NCBI GenBank assembly: GCA_000320545.1
Contig: ADNK01002642.1
Coordinates: forward strand, 10,001-33,350
From: Bigelowiella natans CCMP2755
Taxonomy: Eukaryota > Cercozoa > Chlorarachniophyceae
Direction: 5' to 3'
DNA length: 23,350 bases
Shown piece after piece: positions 1 to 11,019 of the stretch. The position numbers were made by a program, and so were the translations under genes. The notes beneath the pieces were generated by a model. The model made no database searches. It was not told where the DNA came from and saw only the letters and a list, made by a program, of their open reading frames with translations. Within the stretch, counting starts at the first letter, position 1. Each line of letters starts with the position of its first letter.

Positions 1-84
1 TTTCGAGGGACTTTATATGGTACCGCGGTACCGCCTGAAATTCGTTCGCGTAAGCAGGGCAGAAGTAAAAGACGCAGTAGGAAA

Positions 85-302
85 TTAGCCAATAATTTGC
101 ATCAAAAATCCCAAACGGCGCATGATCACAAAATATCCTGTGGTAGTTAAATACTGCATCTTTTGGATTTCACTTGGACGGGTTCCTTTTGTTGACTGAA
201 ACAAATAACTTTTCGCACAGCGATTATTCCCCTTGAGCACCAAACCTACGTCAACTGCATCCGACAGTTTATGCATGAAGAATGCAAATATTCTAATTTC
301 TT
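85..302 (-). CDS. Possible last exon of an unidentified gene
   Basis: A reading frame of about 71 codons runs on the minus strand from a good 3' splice site (CCTGCAG, ending at 303) to a TAA stop at 85-87. The peptide is ordinary in composition (starts EEIRIFAFF, later VGLVLKGNNRC, ends RRLGFLMQIIG) and is not simple repeat. I do not recognise it. Any upstream exon would lie between about 310 and 1000, where I found no convincing partner, so this may be a lone exon, a relic or chance. It is convergent with nothing in view, and the plus-strand gene at 1036 points away from it. Confidence 0.3.
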
Positions 303-339
303 CTGCAGGTGGAGGGTTTTTCTCCAACAGCATAGCATG

Positions 340-1035
340 GCCACTGTGTGTACAGGTGTAAACATGTAAAGGATGTACATACTCAAGTTCATCCAGTCCT
401 TCACTGCATTGACTACAATAATAATTGATTAAATTTTTACCTGCGACAAGATTATTTACTTATTATTAACTTATTATTCAATGCATTATCTCAGTAAATA
501 TGTACCCGTTATGTAAGACAAATTCTGAAAACAATATTCTGTTTCCTGTTTCAGAATGACTACATTGTCCATGCAAAAATAACAGTACGTATTTTTCATC
601 ATATTTTTTACAGTTCAACAATTTATATAGCTAATTATAATCCTTTTTTGAATAATATGTAATTTTAATATTCATGTAAAGTCTAAACTTTGATTCTGAT
701 TTTGTTTGAGAAAGGCATGCATTTATGTGAAGATTGTGTCAACCCCGGTTTTCAATGCACTTTAAATCAGATCTTATTGTAATTACACTCTCATGCTTTT
801 CATTAATATCGGGAGAGAAAACACGACATTTCCTGGAAAACCATATAAAATGTGATGTATTTAGCTTGTAGAGAGATTTTTTCCCTCCTCCGAAAGCTCT
901 GAAAATATCGTCCGGAAGCTTATATCACCACAGTCCCCCTGCCCGCCTCAACATCGGACATCCAACCAGAGGGGGATAGAAACAAGAACCAGGCCTTCCT
1001 GTTTCCCGATCTCATATTATTGCTTCTATTGATAG
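340..1035. other. AT-rich spacer without a recognisable gene
   Basis: Strongly AT-rich sequence (especially 420-860) with short poly-T and poly-A stretches and no long open frame. The right-hand part (990-1035) is pyrimidine-rich and ends TTGATAG, which looks like a 3' splice site feeding the gene at 1036. So some of this stretch may be intron or 5' leader of that gene. No TATA-like or other promoter signal could be singled out. Confidence 0.5.
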
Positions 1036-2225
1036 CTTTCAAAACCGAAAGAAGGGCGAAACGGGTTGAGCGTGCAACGGGGGACGACGTTCTTGATAGC
1101 AGGAACGATACAGAAATGAAGGATCTAGGGTCCAAAGATGGGTTGTCTTTCCCAAAGCTCATTTCAATCGAAGAGAAGGCCGTCCGGGATTTTTCAGATC
1201 GTAACAAAAAATCTGAAATCCAATTGAACAAACAGGGATGCAGCAATCCTGCAGAAGGCAATGCGTTGCACATTGACAGAATTCCCCATCTGCGGGCCAG
1301 CCGCAAACGACGACTTGTGCAGCCTACAGCTGTGCGAAAACTGCGCCAACGTGGCGTTCTTCTTCTATCAGGTCCACCCCGTGTAAGCTACCACACTGCA
1401 TATGCACCCGTCCTTCGAAAGAAGCTACTCCGGAAACGTAGAGCAGTAGCAGGGGGTGGGACCCCAGCAGCAGAAGTTCCCGCTCCTCCGCAGCCGTCAA
1501 AACCTGTTGCTCCAAAAATTCAAAGTCACAAGCCTACCTCTAAGCCAGATCAGACTTCCACGCAGTCTCTGTCGCAGCAGAAACCCGAAAATCCTCCTAA
1601 TAATACAGAAAAACTATCCCAAACTAAGAATACGAACGCCAAATGCCCTGTTGACCACAAGGTGCACTTTAAGGGATGGATCACAAAGCGTGGAACGATG
1701 ATTATGCGCGCTGTAAATAGACGAAGCTATATTGTTCAACTCCAAAAACCAAATGCGCAACTGGTCGGTTGGGTAGTTGGGGGAAGCGTAGTGCTCCATG
1801 GGACATATGGCAGCAAGAGCCGACCCATGCCCGTCCTCATGAGCTTTCGCTTTGAGGATAAGATGGAGATGGTGTTTTGTGGAGGCCAGCACGTAAAAAT
1901 ATCTAACCAGCTACTGCTTGAAGTGAGCGTCGTTGGCAAGCTGACCAAGATCCGACCGTTCAAGCAGCAGCTGTCCCCGCAGCAGCTACGGATGCAACTC
2001 ATTACGGATGAGGTTACGCGACGTAACATGAGTGTCGAGCGAATCTTACTCAGCATGCAGCCGAAAACCGTCGTGAAGAAAGCAGCGGGGGATGTTGTTG
2101 CTAAGGTGGAAACCGTGACCACTCAGAAGCTAGGAGGCGGGGAAACCGGAAGGAGCAGAAAAGGAAGGAAGGTCTTTTGCCGAGCACCAACCCCTCCAGC
2201 CGATCTTTTGGCAGCCCTGTCGTAG
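1036..2225 (+). CDS. Basic protein of unknown function, long single exon
   Basis: One long exon ends at a TAG stop (2223-2225). The first in-frame ATG is at 1116, giving 369 residues. The frame is open upstream to a likely acceptor at 1035, so an upstream first exon is possible. Layout from the ATG: an acidic/basic mixed start, an Arg/Lys-rich stretch (RASRKRRL, then LRKKLLRKRR), a Pro/Gln/Ser/Thr-rich disordered linker (roughly residues 118-175), then a more globular basic part containing FKGWITKRG, VVGGSVVLHGTYG and FCGGQHVKI, and a Lys/Arg-rich tail. GWITKRG recalls the first strand of PH domains, but what follows does not clearly fit and I do not claim it. Nuclear or nucleic-acid-binding roles would suit the charge but are inference. 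An AATAAA lies 11 nt after the stop. Confidence 0.6.
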
Positions 2226-2235
2226 CAGTGGATAT

Positions 2236-2241
2236 AATAAA
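2236..2241 (+). terminator. AATAAA polyadenylation signal
   Basis: A canonical AATAAA hexamer sits 11 nt past the stop of the plus-strand gene ending at 2225, in an AT-rich context. The position fits a short 3' untranslated region. Confidence 0.5.
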
Positions 2242-3272
2242 TTATAATCACCGACGTGCTTCATGAATATTGCATAGCAATAGATTGAAGAAAATTATAG
2301 CCGATCTTATCATATAGAAACATGACTGGAAACAGAACCGTCCGTACTGCTTGTTCAAGCAACCTTTAGGCAAGCTGAGATATAGCGTGTCAGCATGTTA
2401 CCACGTGGGCCATAGTCACTGCCTTCGTTTTTTTTTATGTATAAATTCTACAGCATTGCACGTAAATAGCACGTCTAGACGTATGCACATGTAATCAGTG
2501 CCATCATTGATAACTAATGACGGAAGCCGCACATGTATTAGTGCCATTATTGATGATGACGGGAGCAGCAAAGCGCAGTTAAACCTAAAAATTTTAGCTC
2601 TGTACATGCTGTCATGGCAGCTTTGGATTTGCTTTTGCTACTAGCTTGTCGATCGTGCTAGCGTGGGATGCATTGCTAGATTGCTAGCTCTGACTCTAGC
2701 TAGAGCTAGATAGCTTGTCTAGTGCAACAGTGCATGGTTGCCTTGTCCTAATCTGCGACCTCAGTACGTTCAAATCAGACCGCAGGTCATTATTGTCTAT
2801 GAAATGAACGAATGAAACATAGAAATGGTCTAGTAGTGCATGAGGTAGCAAATGTTGACCAAACAAGCCTAGTACTAATTGCTAAATGCTGGCGTAGTGA
2901 CGTTAAGACGTCGTCCTAGCTAGGCTAGCTAGCGTTGCCGTGCTAGCGCGTGTGGTGACACTGCTAGACTTGCTAGCTTGTCACAGCCACACACAACGTG
3001 CACTCATGCACTGTCTGGGACATTTATATACATTCTAGCATTTGATGTCAGATGCACATGCCTAGATCGCAAAGATGCGATGTGCATATGGCTAGATGGA
3101 TGTGACGCGTCTAGGCGTGCGATGCTGATGAATTCTAGAACTGCTAGACTGCCTAGAATCTAGCAATGGCGGCTACTACACCAAATTACACACATTGCAA
3201 TTCCATGCATAGTTTTGACAAATGGGATGTACTTGCGATGTGCATTAATAAAATGACGCCGGAGGCTGGCTG
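2242..3272. other. Convergent spacer, dense in CTAG
   Basis: The spacer lies between two genes that face each other (plus gene ending 2225, minus gene ending 3273). No coding frame in it is convincing. Between 2641 and 3163 the tetramer CTAG occurs 25 times by hand count (for example 2641, 2658, 2676, 2684, 2696, 2700, 2706, 2719, then 2916-2932 four times, and 3135-3163 four times). About two would be expected by chance. Many copies are inside GCTAGC or TCTAGA. Its left part holds an imperfect tandem repeat (2485-2566). Confidence 0.65.
2485..2566. repeat. Imperfect two-copy tandem repeat, about 40 bp
   Basis: Copy 1 is 2485-2526 and copy 2 is 2529-2566. Both begin GCACATGTA, share AGTGCCAT, ATTGAT and GACGG in the same order, and end at AAGC or GAGC. 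Copy 2 has lost about 4 bases near its 3' end. No coding frame runs through it. Confidence 0.7.
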
Positions 3273-3800
3273 CTACTGCTTCAAGCTTGCGCCATCACCA
3301 GGTTTTGATACTTCCCTATGTCTGTCTTTGTCGCTGTCGTCTACTTCTTTGCTATGTGCTTCTTCCTTCTGCTTTGCACCCTCCTCTTGCAAAGCAGCCA
3401 AAACCACGTTGCTGCCTAGCTCTGCAAGACCGGGGAATGTGCTCTCACAATTCCCAGCAAACATTAACGATTTCGGTCGATATCTCCATAGAAATCTTCT
3501 CAAGTGCACGCCGAAGGCTTTGACTTTCTCCGGCGTCACATCCCACATGACGATAGCAGGTCGTGAGCTCCTAATATAAATCAGCAAAGTGAACTACTAC
3601 TTCCTCGTGAATGTCTCCCCCCTACAACCTCCATGCGGATTCTTGTTGCTGGCTTGGTCAATGTGCATTATGGGGTATTTTGTAGCTATTTTCATAACCT
3701 ATTCTTTGGACGGTATATCTTGACATCGCTACCCTAACAGCAGTGACGATAAAGGTAATTTCTTCAAACAGAAACATGTAGGCGCATACACACAGGCACG

Positions 3801-3840
<40 letters not shown>

Positions 3841-5591
3841 ATATACAAGCATATACTCGATTGTATCTAGACCCAGAAATATTTCGCTCAATAATTTGTC
3901 CTGGTAGGATTTGATATTCGTAGAAATAACAATATGTATGCACACCATACGTACAGTCTCTCCCACCTCTGGCTTCTTCATTTGCAAGGCCGCTAGCCTC
4001 CCATTAATGAAGATATTGCATGTCATCATGGTACCAGCACCTTTTCATACAATTGTTAGACTTATTGTTGGCATAATCTTCTTCCATAGAACGAGAATAG
4101 CGCATAAGAAGAACACACACGTGTACGATTTCATACAACTACATATACCACATGCCATTCGTGCACTGAATACATAAGAAAGTTCCAGAGAGGACCTGTG
4201 CCCTCTTTCGAGGTCAAGAACGCTGCCATTGCATCTGAGCTGTGTTTCATTTACTATAACGGACGCAGGAGCAAACACCAGTATAATTTACAGTTCATTC
4301 CATCATTTCTCAAAATTAACTCCAAAGGGAGGTTATCGGCGGGCTTTTAAAAGCACCATCGCAAAGGCGAAGTCGCATCTCTTTATTGATTTTCTAAGTG
4401 CGCGTGTGAGAATCTACATAGCAGCGTTCGCCTTGTTCCTCCATTTAAATCCACCTGAAAGTTCCCACATGATTAAGTTATGACGTTTATGTACATGATG
4501 TATTTATAATAGTTTTCATATTATCAACTTCGTGACAAGAACACCTTCCCCTTCGATTAGGCCATGCTTTTTGCCTATTTCAGACCCCTTTCCATCCTCC
4601 CGCTTCCAGCCGCGTGGCATGTATCCTTTGATTTCGATGCCAAACGACTTGTACGGAAACACCAATGGAATGGTGTCGCCTCCTATCTGCCCTGTATCAC
4701 ATGTAAATAACCCATAAAAACCATGAGCATTGTATGATACTCGAAATACAATGCTGTCATGTGTTGCCAACCTCCTGTGACGAAATACTTTGGAACATGC
4801 CTTTTGGCGCGCTTAGGGGCATGTCTTTTCGAGCGGCGGGATGCTTTAGTCTCCTATTTTGAACGATTACTACGTAAGGGAGGCATGGGGGAATCTGCGA
4901 AAGGCAAACGTAACCTCCTTCAAGGCGTTCATTCTGTTCGATTTCCGAGACCTTTCTCATCCCGAAACATTGAGCTTTTATCTGACTTGTAAGCTAGTTG
5001 CGACATGGACCATGGATTGTCGCAGGATACGAATCGTATCATATTTCGGAATGATTCCAGTGGTGAATTCCCTGGCAAAATTAAACTCGAGAGACTCTCT
5101 GGGATTTAGGATATGTCCAACACATCATCTGTTTCCGTTGCTCCAGCCACACACATTCGGAGGAAAAGCTCGCACTCCTCCATCTCACCTCCTGACAATC
5201 TCGGAGAATTTCGTGGTACACATCGTTTCTACAGGTAGTTCTACAGGCCTGTACAGGTATAGGTCTAGATTTCGGGCGTAGGATACTTGAAGAAAAACTC
5301 CGATTTTAGAAGTGGGCATTTCATCCATCTGCTCATCCCAACAAGCAACATTTTTTCCTCGAAGTATATATATTTTAAGCATCCAGTATCGCACAGCACG
5401 AAAGCTACGGTAGTCAAGAACTAATCATCGGAGTTTTGTACTTGGCGACAAGTGAAAAGCCAGTTACATTTTGGCGAATCCCCTTTCCAATTCGACCAAA
5501 GTCTGGATTGAGAGGCAACAGTACTCGAACCGTGGATTCTAATATTCGCACCGAATTCTCATTGTCGCTATTGAGAATTGCGATCCATTTT
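3273..5591 (-). CDS. Unidentified protein, nine-exon gene
   Basis: Exons (minus strand, 5' to 3'): about 5591 or 5567-5468, 5420-5287, 5228-5189, 4894-4789, 4691-4545, 4253-4149, 4040-3955, 3761-3733, 3570-3273. All junctions are GT..AG and every phase agrees; exons 2-9 sum to 315 codons with the stop TAG at 3273-3275. The product is at least 346 residues. Recognisable stretches, in order: RVLLPLNPDFGRIGKG (exon 1), FVLCDTGCLKYIYF (exon 2), NDVYHEILRDCQE (exon 3), VVIVQNRRLKHP (exon 4), IPLVFPYKSFGIEIKGY (exon 5), CNIFINGRLAAL (exon 7), VMWDVTPEKVKAFG and LRRFLWRYRPKSLMFAG (exon 9), then a Glu/Lys/Asp-rich tail. It looks like a folded enzyme or adaptor, but I cannot name a family. A candidate start ATG lies at 5654 in a good context, yet its frame does not join exon 1 without an unseen splice or a sequence error. 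Confidence 0.62.
3803..3838. repeat. (TA)n microsatellite
   Basis: 36 nt of pure alternating A and T, in the intron between exons 7 and 8 of the minus-strand gene. Confidence 0.95.
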
Positions 5592-5654
5592 CTTAATTCG
5601 AGTCATGTCTTCATGTGACGTGCTCTTCTCATCTTCTTCACCTGTCGCCTCCAT

Positions 5655-5696
5655 CTCCCTCCGGCGAGAGCCGCGCCAGTGGAGACAACCCTCCCC
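5655..5696. promoter_or_regulatory. Very short divergent 5' region
   Basis: A candidate minus-strand ATG (at 5654, reading left) and the plus-strand zinc-finger ATG (5697) are only 42 bp apart. The sequence is pyrimidine-rich on the plus strand. No TATA box or repeated operator-like element is visible. If the minus-strand start is elsewhere, the shared region would be longer. Alternatively the TC-rich run 5625-5660 could be the polypyrimidine tract of an upstream zinc-finger intron. Confidence 0.35.
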
Positions 5697-7116
5697 ATGA
5701 CCCCTAAGTATGGCTATCCACAAGGTGCAAAGGCCGAGGAACCTTCAAAATTGCCGTTAGAATCCGTCCAGGGAAAGATACCACAAGCCCATGCTTACCG
5801 AGCCTCCAATGTTTCATCCCGCGCTGGCAATCGCCAGGCGGGAGAACTTTCTATTCCATCGTCAAAGGCTGCTTTCCATGATGTTGGGTTTGCACAGCAT
5901 GGTCGTCCGCACACCTACCTGCCGCCTCGCTTTCAACCTTCCAACCCTAATGCCCCTCCTCGCCCCCCGCCTCCGCAAGCACCGCTCTATCCTTCCTATA
6001 GCAATCGTGTACATCCTTATGAGTCACCACGAGCGTACAATAGAGAGCGGTTAAGTGATTATAAAGCCCCAATCTCTAGTCCTTACAATATACTTGGAAG
6101 AGGGTATAATCGAGATTCACGGGCATTCCAAGCAGCTCTTCCTACATACCCGGCTCAAAGCAACATTTCTTCTCAGCAGCAGTACTCATCCACTAGTTAT
6201 CCCGCTGCTGCTGTTCGAAATATGTACCCCTCCCCCAATGTACAGCAGCAGCATTCGCAGCAACGTGTTTTTATGAAAAACTACGAGCAGGGAGGCAGCG
6301 GGGCTCAGCTCCCGAAAAATTCTAATCTCAACTCTCAAAGGACGCCATCTGCCCCAATGATGTATACGTACATCAGTTACGATCCAGGTGTGGTGTGGTG
6401 GGGAGAGGGGGGGGGGGGGGGAGGTGTTCGACGATACTTTATGCTTCCTTGCTAAAGAGAATAGTTTTATGCATATAATTTTTGTACCAACTCATCCGGA
6501 CGATTTTTGAGATCACAGTCATGTTTTGAAGTGAATGGAAGAAGCAAGGGGGGAGGGGGGGGTGACGGGTATGAAGTATAAATCTACGTGCATTCTTGAT
6601 GGGCAACGCTTTGTAATCAGGATCTTACTATGTATCCCCCGGATACTATAACAGAGGAAAAGGTAGTCGATTAACGCATAGTAGCCAAGCGGAGGCGATT
6701 CCAATTGGTTTGTAGTTGTAACAGTACGACCCCTATTGCCTTTGTTATTGCATTCACGTAGTGGTCCCCTCGTACCCCCTCCGCTCCTCCGACTTTCGGG
6801 TGCCGGATATCGGATCCATCGAGCGGCCTGCACCTATCCCCCCCCCCGTTGAGCTGCCGAAAGGCTCGCAGAGACTCACGAAGAAGACCAAGTTCCGGGG
6901 CGCCGTGCAGCACGCAGATACGATATGGATAATGAACCCGGAGACAGGTGGGGAGAGCTGCGTCATTCATTGCCGCTATTTTGCGCGTTGACGCTGTCAT
7001 CTGACGAGAGATATACGAGCCAGATGTAACACACAGAGCGTTTCGATGACTGCTGCAAATTATGAAAATGCTTGAAAACTCTCCCTCCCTCCGCCGTCCG
7101 CCGTCCCCCGCCCCCC

Positions 7117-7161
<45 letters not shown>

Positions 7162-7912
7162 CTTTCTCTCTTTCTCTCTGACTCACCCACTCATTGCTCT
7201 GCTGCTGTAAACAGGCCGGAAGAACCTCCGGTATAGGTGCACTTTCTGCCAGACCACGATGCGAACACGGTCAAGCATAATCGAGCACATTCGCACGCAC
7301 ACGGGGGAAGAACCTTACGTCTGCAACGTGTGCGGCACACGATTTAAGCAAAAGAGCAACTTCCGTCGCCACTGCGCCACCCATGACGATAAGAAGGCCA
7401 GGTGTTGGAACGCAACGGCGAGCATGAGCAGGAAGGACGATGACGGTGGTGGTGGTGGTGGTGGTGATAACGGTGATGATGACGCGAGATCCAAAGATGA
7501 AAAGAAGGTAGAAACAGCGTCGGCGGCGAAATCCGACGCCATAACTGAGGATAGAAGGAGTACTGCCGGGGGGGGGGGGGGCGAAGAGGTCAAACTAGAT
7601 GGCAAACCAAGCATAGCAGTGGAAGCCTCAAATGGCCTTCATAACGGTAAGAGCGCTCTCTCGTCGCACGGCATCGTCCCTGCTGCTGCCACCGCGTCTG
7701 CACCGGCAATAGTGCAGGTTTCGCCTCACTCCCGTGCTAAATTTGAAGACAAGAATGCGGCCGTTGTGGCCTCGGTCGCACCAAAGGAGGAAATAACAAG
7801 AACGGAGGCATTATCATCATCACCGGATTGCAATAATAGTAGCGATGTAGTAGTAGAGGGGGGAGGGGGGCAACGAGGAACTAAGCGGTCCAAAGACGAA
7901 GCTGGCTTGTAG
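5697..7912 (+). CDS. C2H2 zinc-finger protein, three exons
   Basis: Exons 5697-6387, 6762-6947 and 7215-7912 join with phase-1 GT..AG introns and total exactly 525 codons (524 residues). Residues 1-230 (exon 1) are Pro/Ser/Tyr/Gln-rich and probably disordered. Exon 2 adds VPDIGSIERP and GAVQHADTIWIMNP. Exon 3 opens with two classical fingers: C301-x2-C304-x12-H317-x3-H321 and C329-x2-C332-x12-H345-x3-H349, joined by the linker HTGEEPYVC, close to the canonical TGEKPY. The rest is low complexity: poly-Gly, Asp-rich and Ser/Ala-rich, ending near TKRSKDEAGL. Two linked fingers normally bind DNA sequence-specifically, so a nuclear transcription regulator is the likely role. Its target is unknown. 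A 14-G run inside exon 3 could shift the frame if miscounted. The start could move if an exon lies further upstream. Confidence 0.85.
7121..7158. repeat. (TC)n microsatellite before a 3' splice site
   Basis: About 38 nt of TC repeat in intron 2 of the zinc-finger gene, 56 nt before the acceptor at 7214. It continues a C- and T-rich stretch starting near 7080, so it may act as the polypyrimidine tract. Confidence 0.9.
7446..7466 (+). repeat. (GGT)n coding repeat
   Basis: Seven glycine codons in the Asp/Gly-rich linker of the zinc-finger protein. With the G run at 7568-7581 it makes this region prone to length variation. Confidence 0.85.
7568..7581 (+). repeat. Mononucleotide G run inside a coding exon
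   Basis: A run of about 14 G encodes glycines in exon 3 of the zinc-finger gene. The downstream frame stays open for another 330 nt with ordinary composition, so the printed length is consistent with one frame. A miscount of one base would truncate or alter the C-terminus. Confidence 0.85.
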
Positions 7913-8028
7913 TTGTACGGTTGTGAGCTCGTGGTCGCAATGATTAAGTAGTGCACTGATGCCACCGCGGTTGATGACGAGAATGTAATATATAGCTCAT
8001 CGTCATTCACATATACAGCAGGTGCTAT

Positions 8029-8031
<3 letters not shown>

Positions 8032-8098
<67 letters not shown>
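8032..8098. repeat. (TA)n(GT)n compound microsatellite
   Basis: TA repeat 8032-8070 passing directly into GT repeat 8071-8098, just downstream of the zinc-finger gene. Confidence 0.95.
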
Positions 8099-8100
<2 letters not shown>

Positions 8101-8711
8101 GTGTGGCACATTCCGTACTTGGAAATGACGTATAGCGCTCATGATGCATGATGATGACGATGCAAGACGTACACAACCTCAAACGCATGCATGAAGAAGC
8201 ACGTACATGACAATGTGTAAATCATCAAACCAGATACAACATCAGCGCTGTGCATGCATCGCATGCTAGCACGGCCGCGCTGCTTTATAGCTAGCTTTGC
8301 ATATAGCTACGTGTTATTAGGATGACCGTTTGATTACACCCGTCTAGCCGTCTCATGCGGTACTAGCGTACACATGCACATTTAAATGGATGTGTTCCAT
8401 GCTACAAGTAGCATGCTACTAGATCTAGAGGTTAGACTGCTGTGCATGGACAGCGCTGTTATACTGTAGCCGCTGCATTACTGCATTGCACAGCTACGCT
8501 ACATGCAAGCATGCTAATAACATGAGCATTACCATTGAATCGAACAAATATGCTTATACTAATTTAATTCATTACATCCGTCTTACACATCTTAGACATG
8601 CATGCGAATGATGTGTTTAAAAATTCAATTTTCATATTTTGACGCATCCATAAATTTTATAGTTGAATATTGAATGCGCACGCGCGGACGGCTAGACGGG
8701 CATACCCGGCC

Positions 8712-8733
8712 GCACACACACACACACACACAT

Positions 8734-8777
<44 letters not shown>
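8712..8777. repeat. (CA)n(TA)n compound microsatellite
   Basis: CA repeat with one interruption (8712-8743) followed by TA repeat (8744-8777), ending 17 nt from the stop codon of the potassium-channel gene. Confidence 0.95.
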
Positions 8778-8780
<3 letters not shown>

Positions 8781-8794
8781 GCTCACCACCGTCA

Positions 8795-9169
8795 TCATAA
8801 AGAAACCACACACGGCGAAAAGTTTACGCTGGAACTCCATCCCTCGTTCTTGGCTGTTTTGCCACTGCCACCGCTATCGGCGGCCTGTGTTGGCGCGGGT
8901 TTGCTTTTTCCTTCGCTCTCATCATTGTCATTGTTCGTCCACCTGCTTCGAGATTTCTCGGTGCCTGCTTTGCGCCTCATCATTCCCAATCCTCCTAAGC
9001 CTATGATCGCGGAGGACCCCGCTGCGGTGGCAGCCATTGTCGTTGCGCTCGTTGGGGAGCGCTCTCGGGGGGCAATCGATTCCAGAATGTTTGCGGAAGA
9101 GAAGCGAGTTGCGAGGCGGATTTGAGACGTGGTCAAGTCTGATTTGATTTATGCATTGTGTACATATTT

Positions 9170-9200
<31 letters not shown>

Positions 9201-10079
9201 TATGTTATCTGTTAATTATCATTAAATAAAACGGCAAATCTTTGACACTGCATACACCAAACAATGGTTCTTTAGTGGACGCTTGTTTTATCGGGCTAAC
9301 TTCTTACGTTCGCTGCGTCTGATGTTCATTCTCTCTTCAAATATGGCTATTCCGTGCTTCCCTATGCCTAATTATCAATATCAATATCAATATCAATATA
9401 TATATATATATATAATATACATAGTATGAAATAAATACAATATTATACGCGTCTCATGCATGCATACGTGTGTGCGCGCGCGAGCGCTGTAATCTTAACA
9501 CGATGAGAATATGTACGTTTCCGGCCGCTGCTGCTACTACCTGTGTACTGAATGAGTAGCCGCAAGATCTTGCTGATAATTTGCTCGATGACCTTAATTA
9601 TTTTCATCAAAGAATGTGAATCTCGCTCAAAGCTCGTTCCACCCCCTCCCTCCCCCCCCCCCTAAATTTCTCGGTTGTTGCAATTGGAAATAGGACGGAA
9701 GCTCTCAAGAATCAATACACCTTTTGGAAGATTTGGAAGGTGCCTGTCATCGAGCCCATGAAGAACAAGCTATATCTGAACCCACCGACACACATATATA
9801 GTAAGTCTCAACACTCCTTCTCTCTCTGCTCTCTCTCCTTCCCATCCACTCTCTCTCCCTCTCCCCCCCCCCCCCCCACATTTCTCCCCTTTCTCTTTTG
9901 ATGTCGGAACACGAGAGTGCGGTCGGTGCGTACATGCAACAAGCGATTTGCGCCTGGGACGTCTCGGGGACCAAATCGCCGAAGCCAATCTGATGTATAT
10001 CAGAATATATATTATTCCTTGCAATTAAATACAAATGTCATTATAACCTATGCAAATTATAGGAGTATCCTGTCTCTCT

Positions 10080-10122
<43 letters not shown>

Positions 10123-10269
10123 TGTGTGTGTGTGTGTGTGTGAAAGTGCGCGCGCGCGCATGATTTGGTTTAATCACCGTCGATAACGTGATGAAGCTAA
10201 AATACATGCATTCTTGCTGCGACCACCCTTCCGAATACTGGTACACGAAACCTGGATGTATATGTTGGG

Positions 10270-10325
<56 letters not shown>

Positions 10326-10736
10326 CACAACATCTTAACATTCAAATATGCATATCATTTAAGCAGCCCACAGCAATCTTTCAAAGAAACGAGGGCGCAT
10401 GGAAGATACATGTCCTTTCATCAACGGGCAAGTTCCGATGGTCTTACGTTTGTCTTCAACCGGTCATGTACAGCGGGACATGCATGCATCAGCGTGCGCA
10501 GCGTGCATTCCCTCCGAGGAAAATGGCAAAGACGATTAGGGTCGGGAAGACAATCACCCTCGTACCGAAGCACAATGTGAAGAGGACAGTGGTTGGAATA
10601 GCAGCATCTCCACACGCGTGGCTTATGCAAGTCGGTAACAACGCTCAAAAACACTCCCCCGCGCCCAGAATATATATCTGTACGTCTCCCATTTGCGCTG
10701 TCCCCGGCAGCATTTCCGATATGAGAAGGTAAATAC

Positions 10737-10782
<46 letters not shown>

Positions 10783-10797
10783 GCAATGAATGATTAA

Positions 10798-10852
<55 letters not shown>

Positions 10853-10975
10853 GTGTGTGTGTGCGCGCGCGTGCACAGTCAATGTTTTCCCTACAGTTTT
10901 AAATGCTACCCATGATGATCGTATTGAATTTCATGAGGAAGTAGTTGAAAAGAGGGATTCCGAGAAACCTGCATC

Positions 10976-11019
<44 letters not shown>

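Larger units (their letters stand above)
7913..8794. other. Convergent spacer with compound repeats
   Basis: This lies between the 3' ends of the zinc-finger gene and the potassium-channel gene. It contains a TA then GT compound microsatellite (8032-8098), a CA then TA compound (8712-8777), and between them a GCATGC/TGCATGCA-rich stretch with six CTAG sites in 8266-8428. No coding frame or canonical AATAAA was found for either gene. Confidence 0.6.

Noticed and set aside
1674-1700. PH-domain-like GWITKRG in the gene at 1036-2225
   Set aside because: Only the first strand matches. The conserved C-terminal Trp and the strand pattern of a PH domain cannot be made out.
6671-7190. Minus-strand open frames with long Arg-Glu repeats
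   Set aside because: Created by the TC microsatellite at 7121-7158 and antisense to zinc-finger exons.
8670-9125. Plus-strand open frame of about 150 codons
   Set aside because: It starts in a CA/TA microsatellite and is antisense to the last channel exon, which has the purine-rich codon pattern and joins in phase.
10214-10732. Plus-strand open frame of about 170 codons
   Set aside because: It runs through a GA array (repeating Arg-Glu) and is antisense to three phase-matched channel exons.
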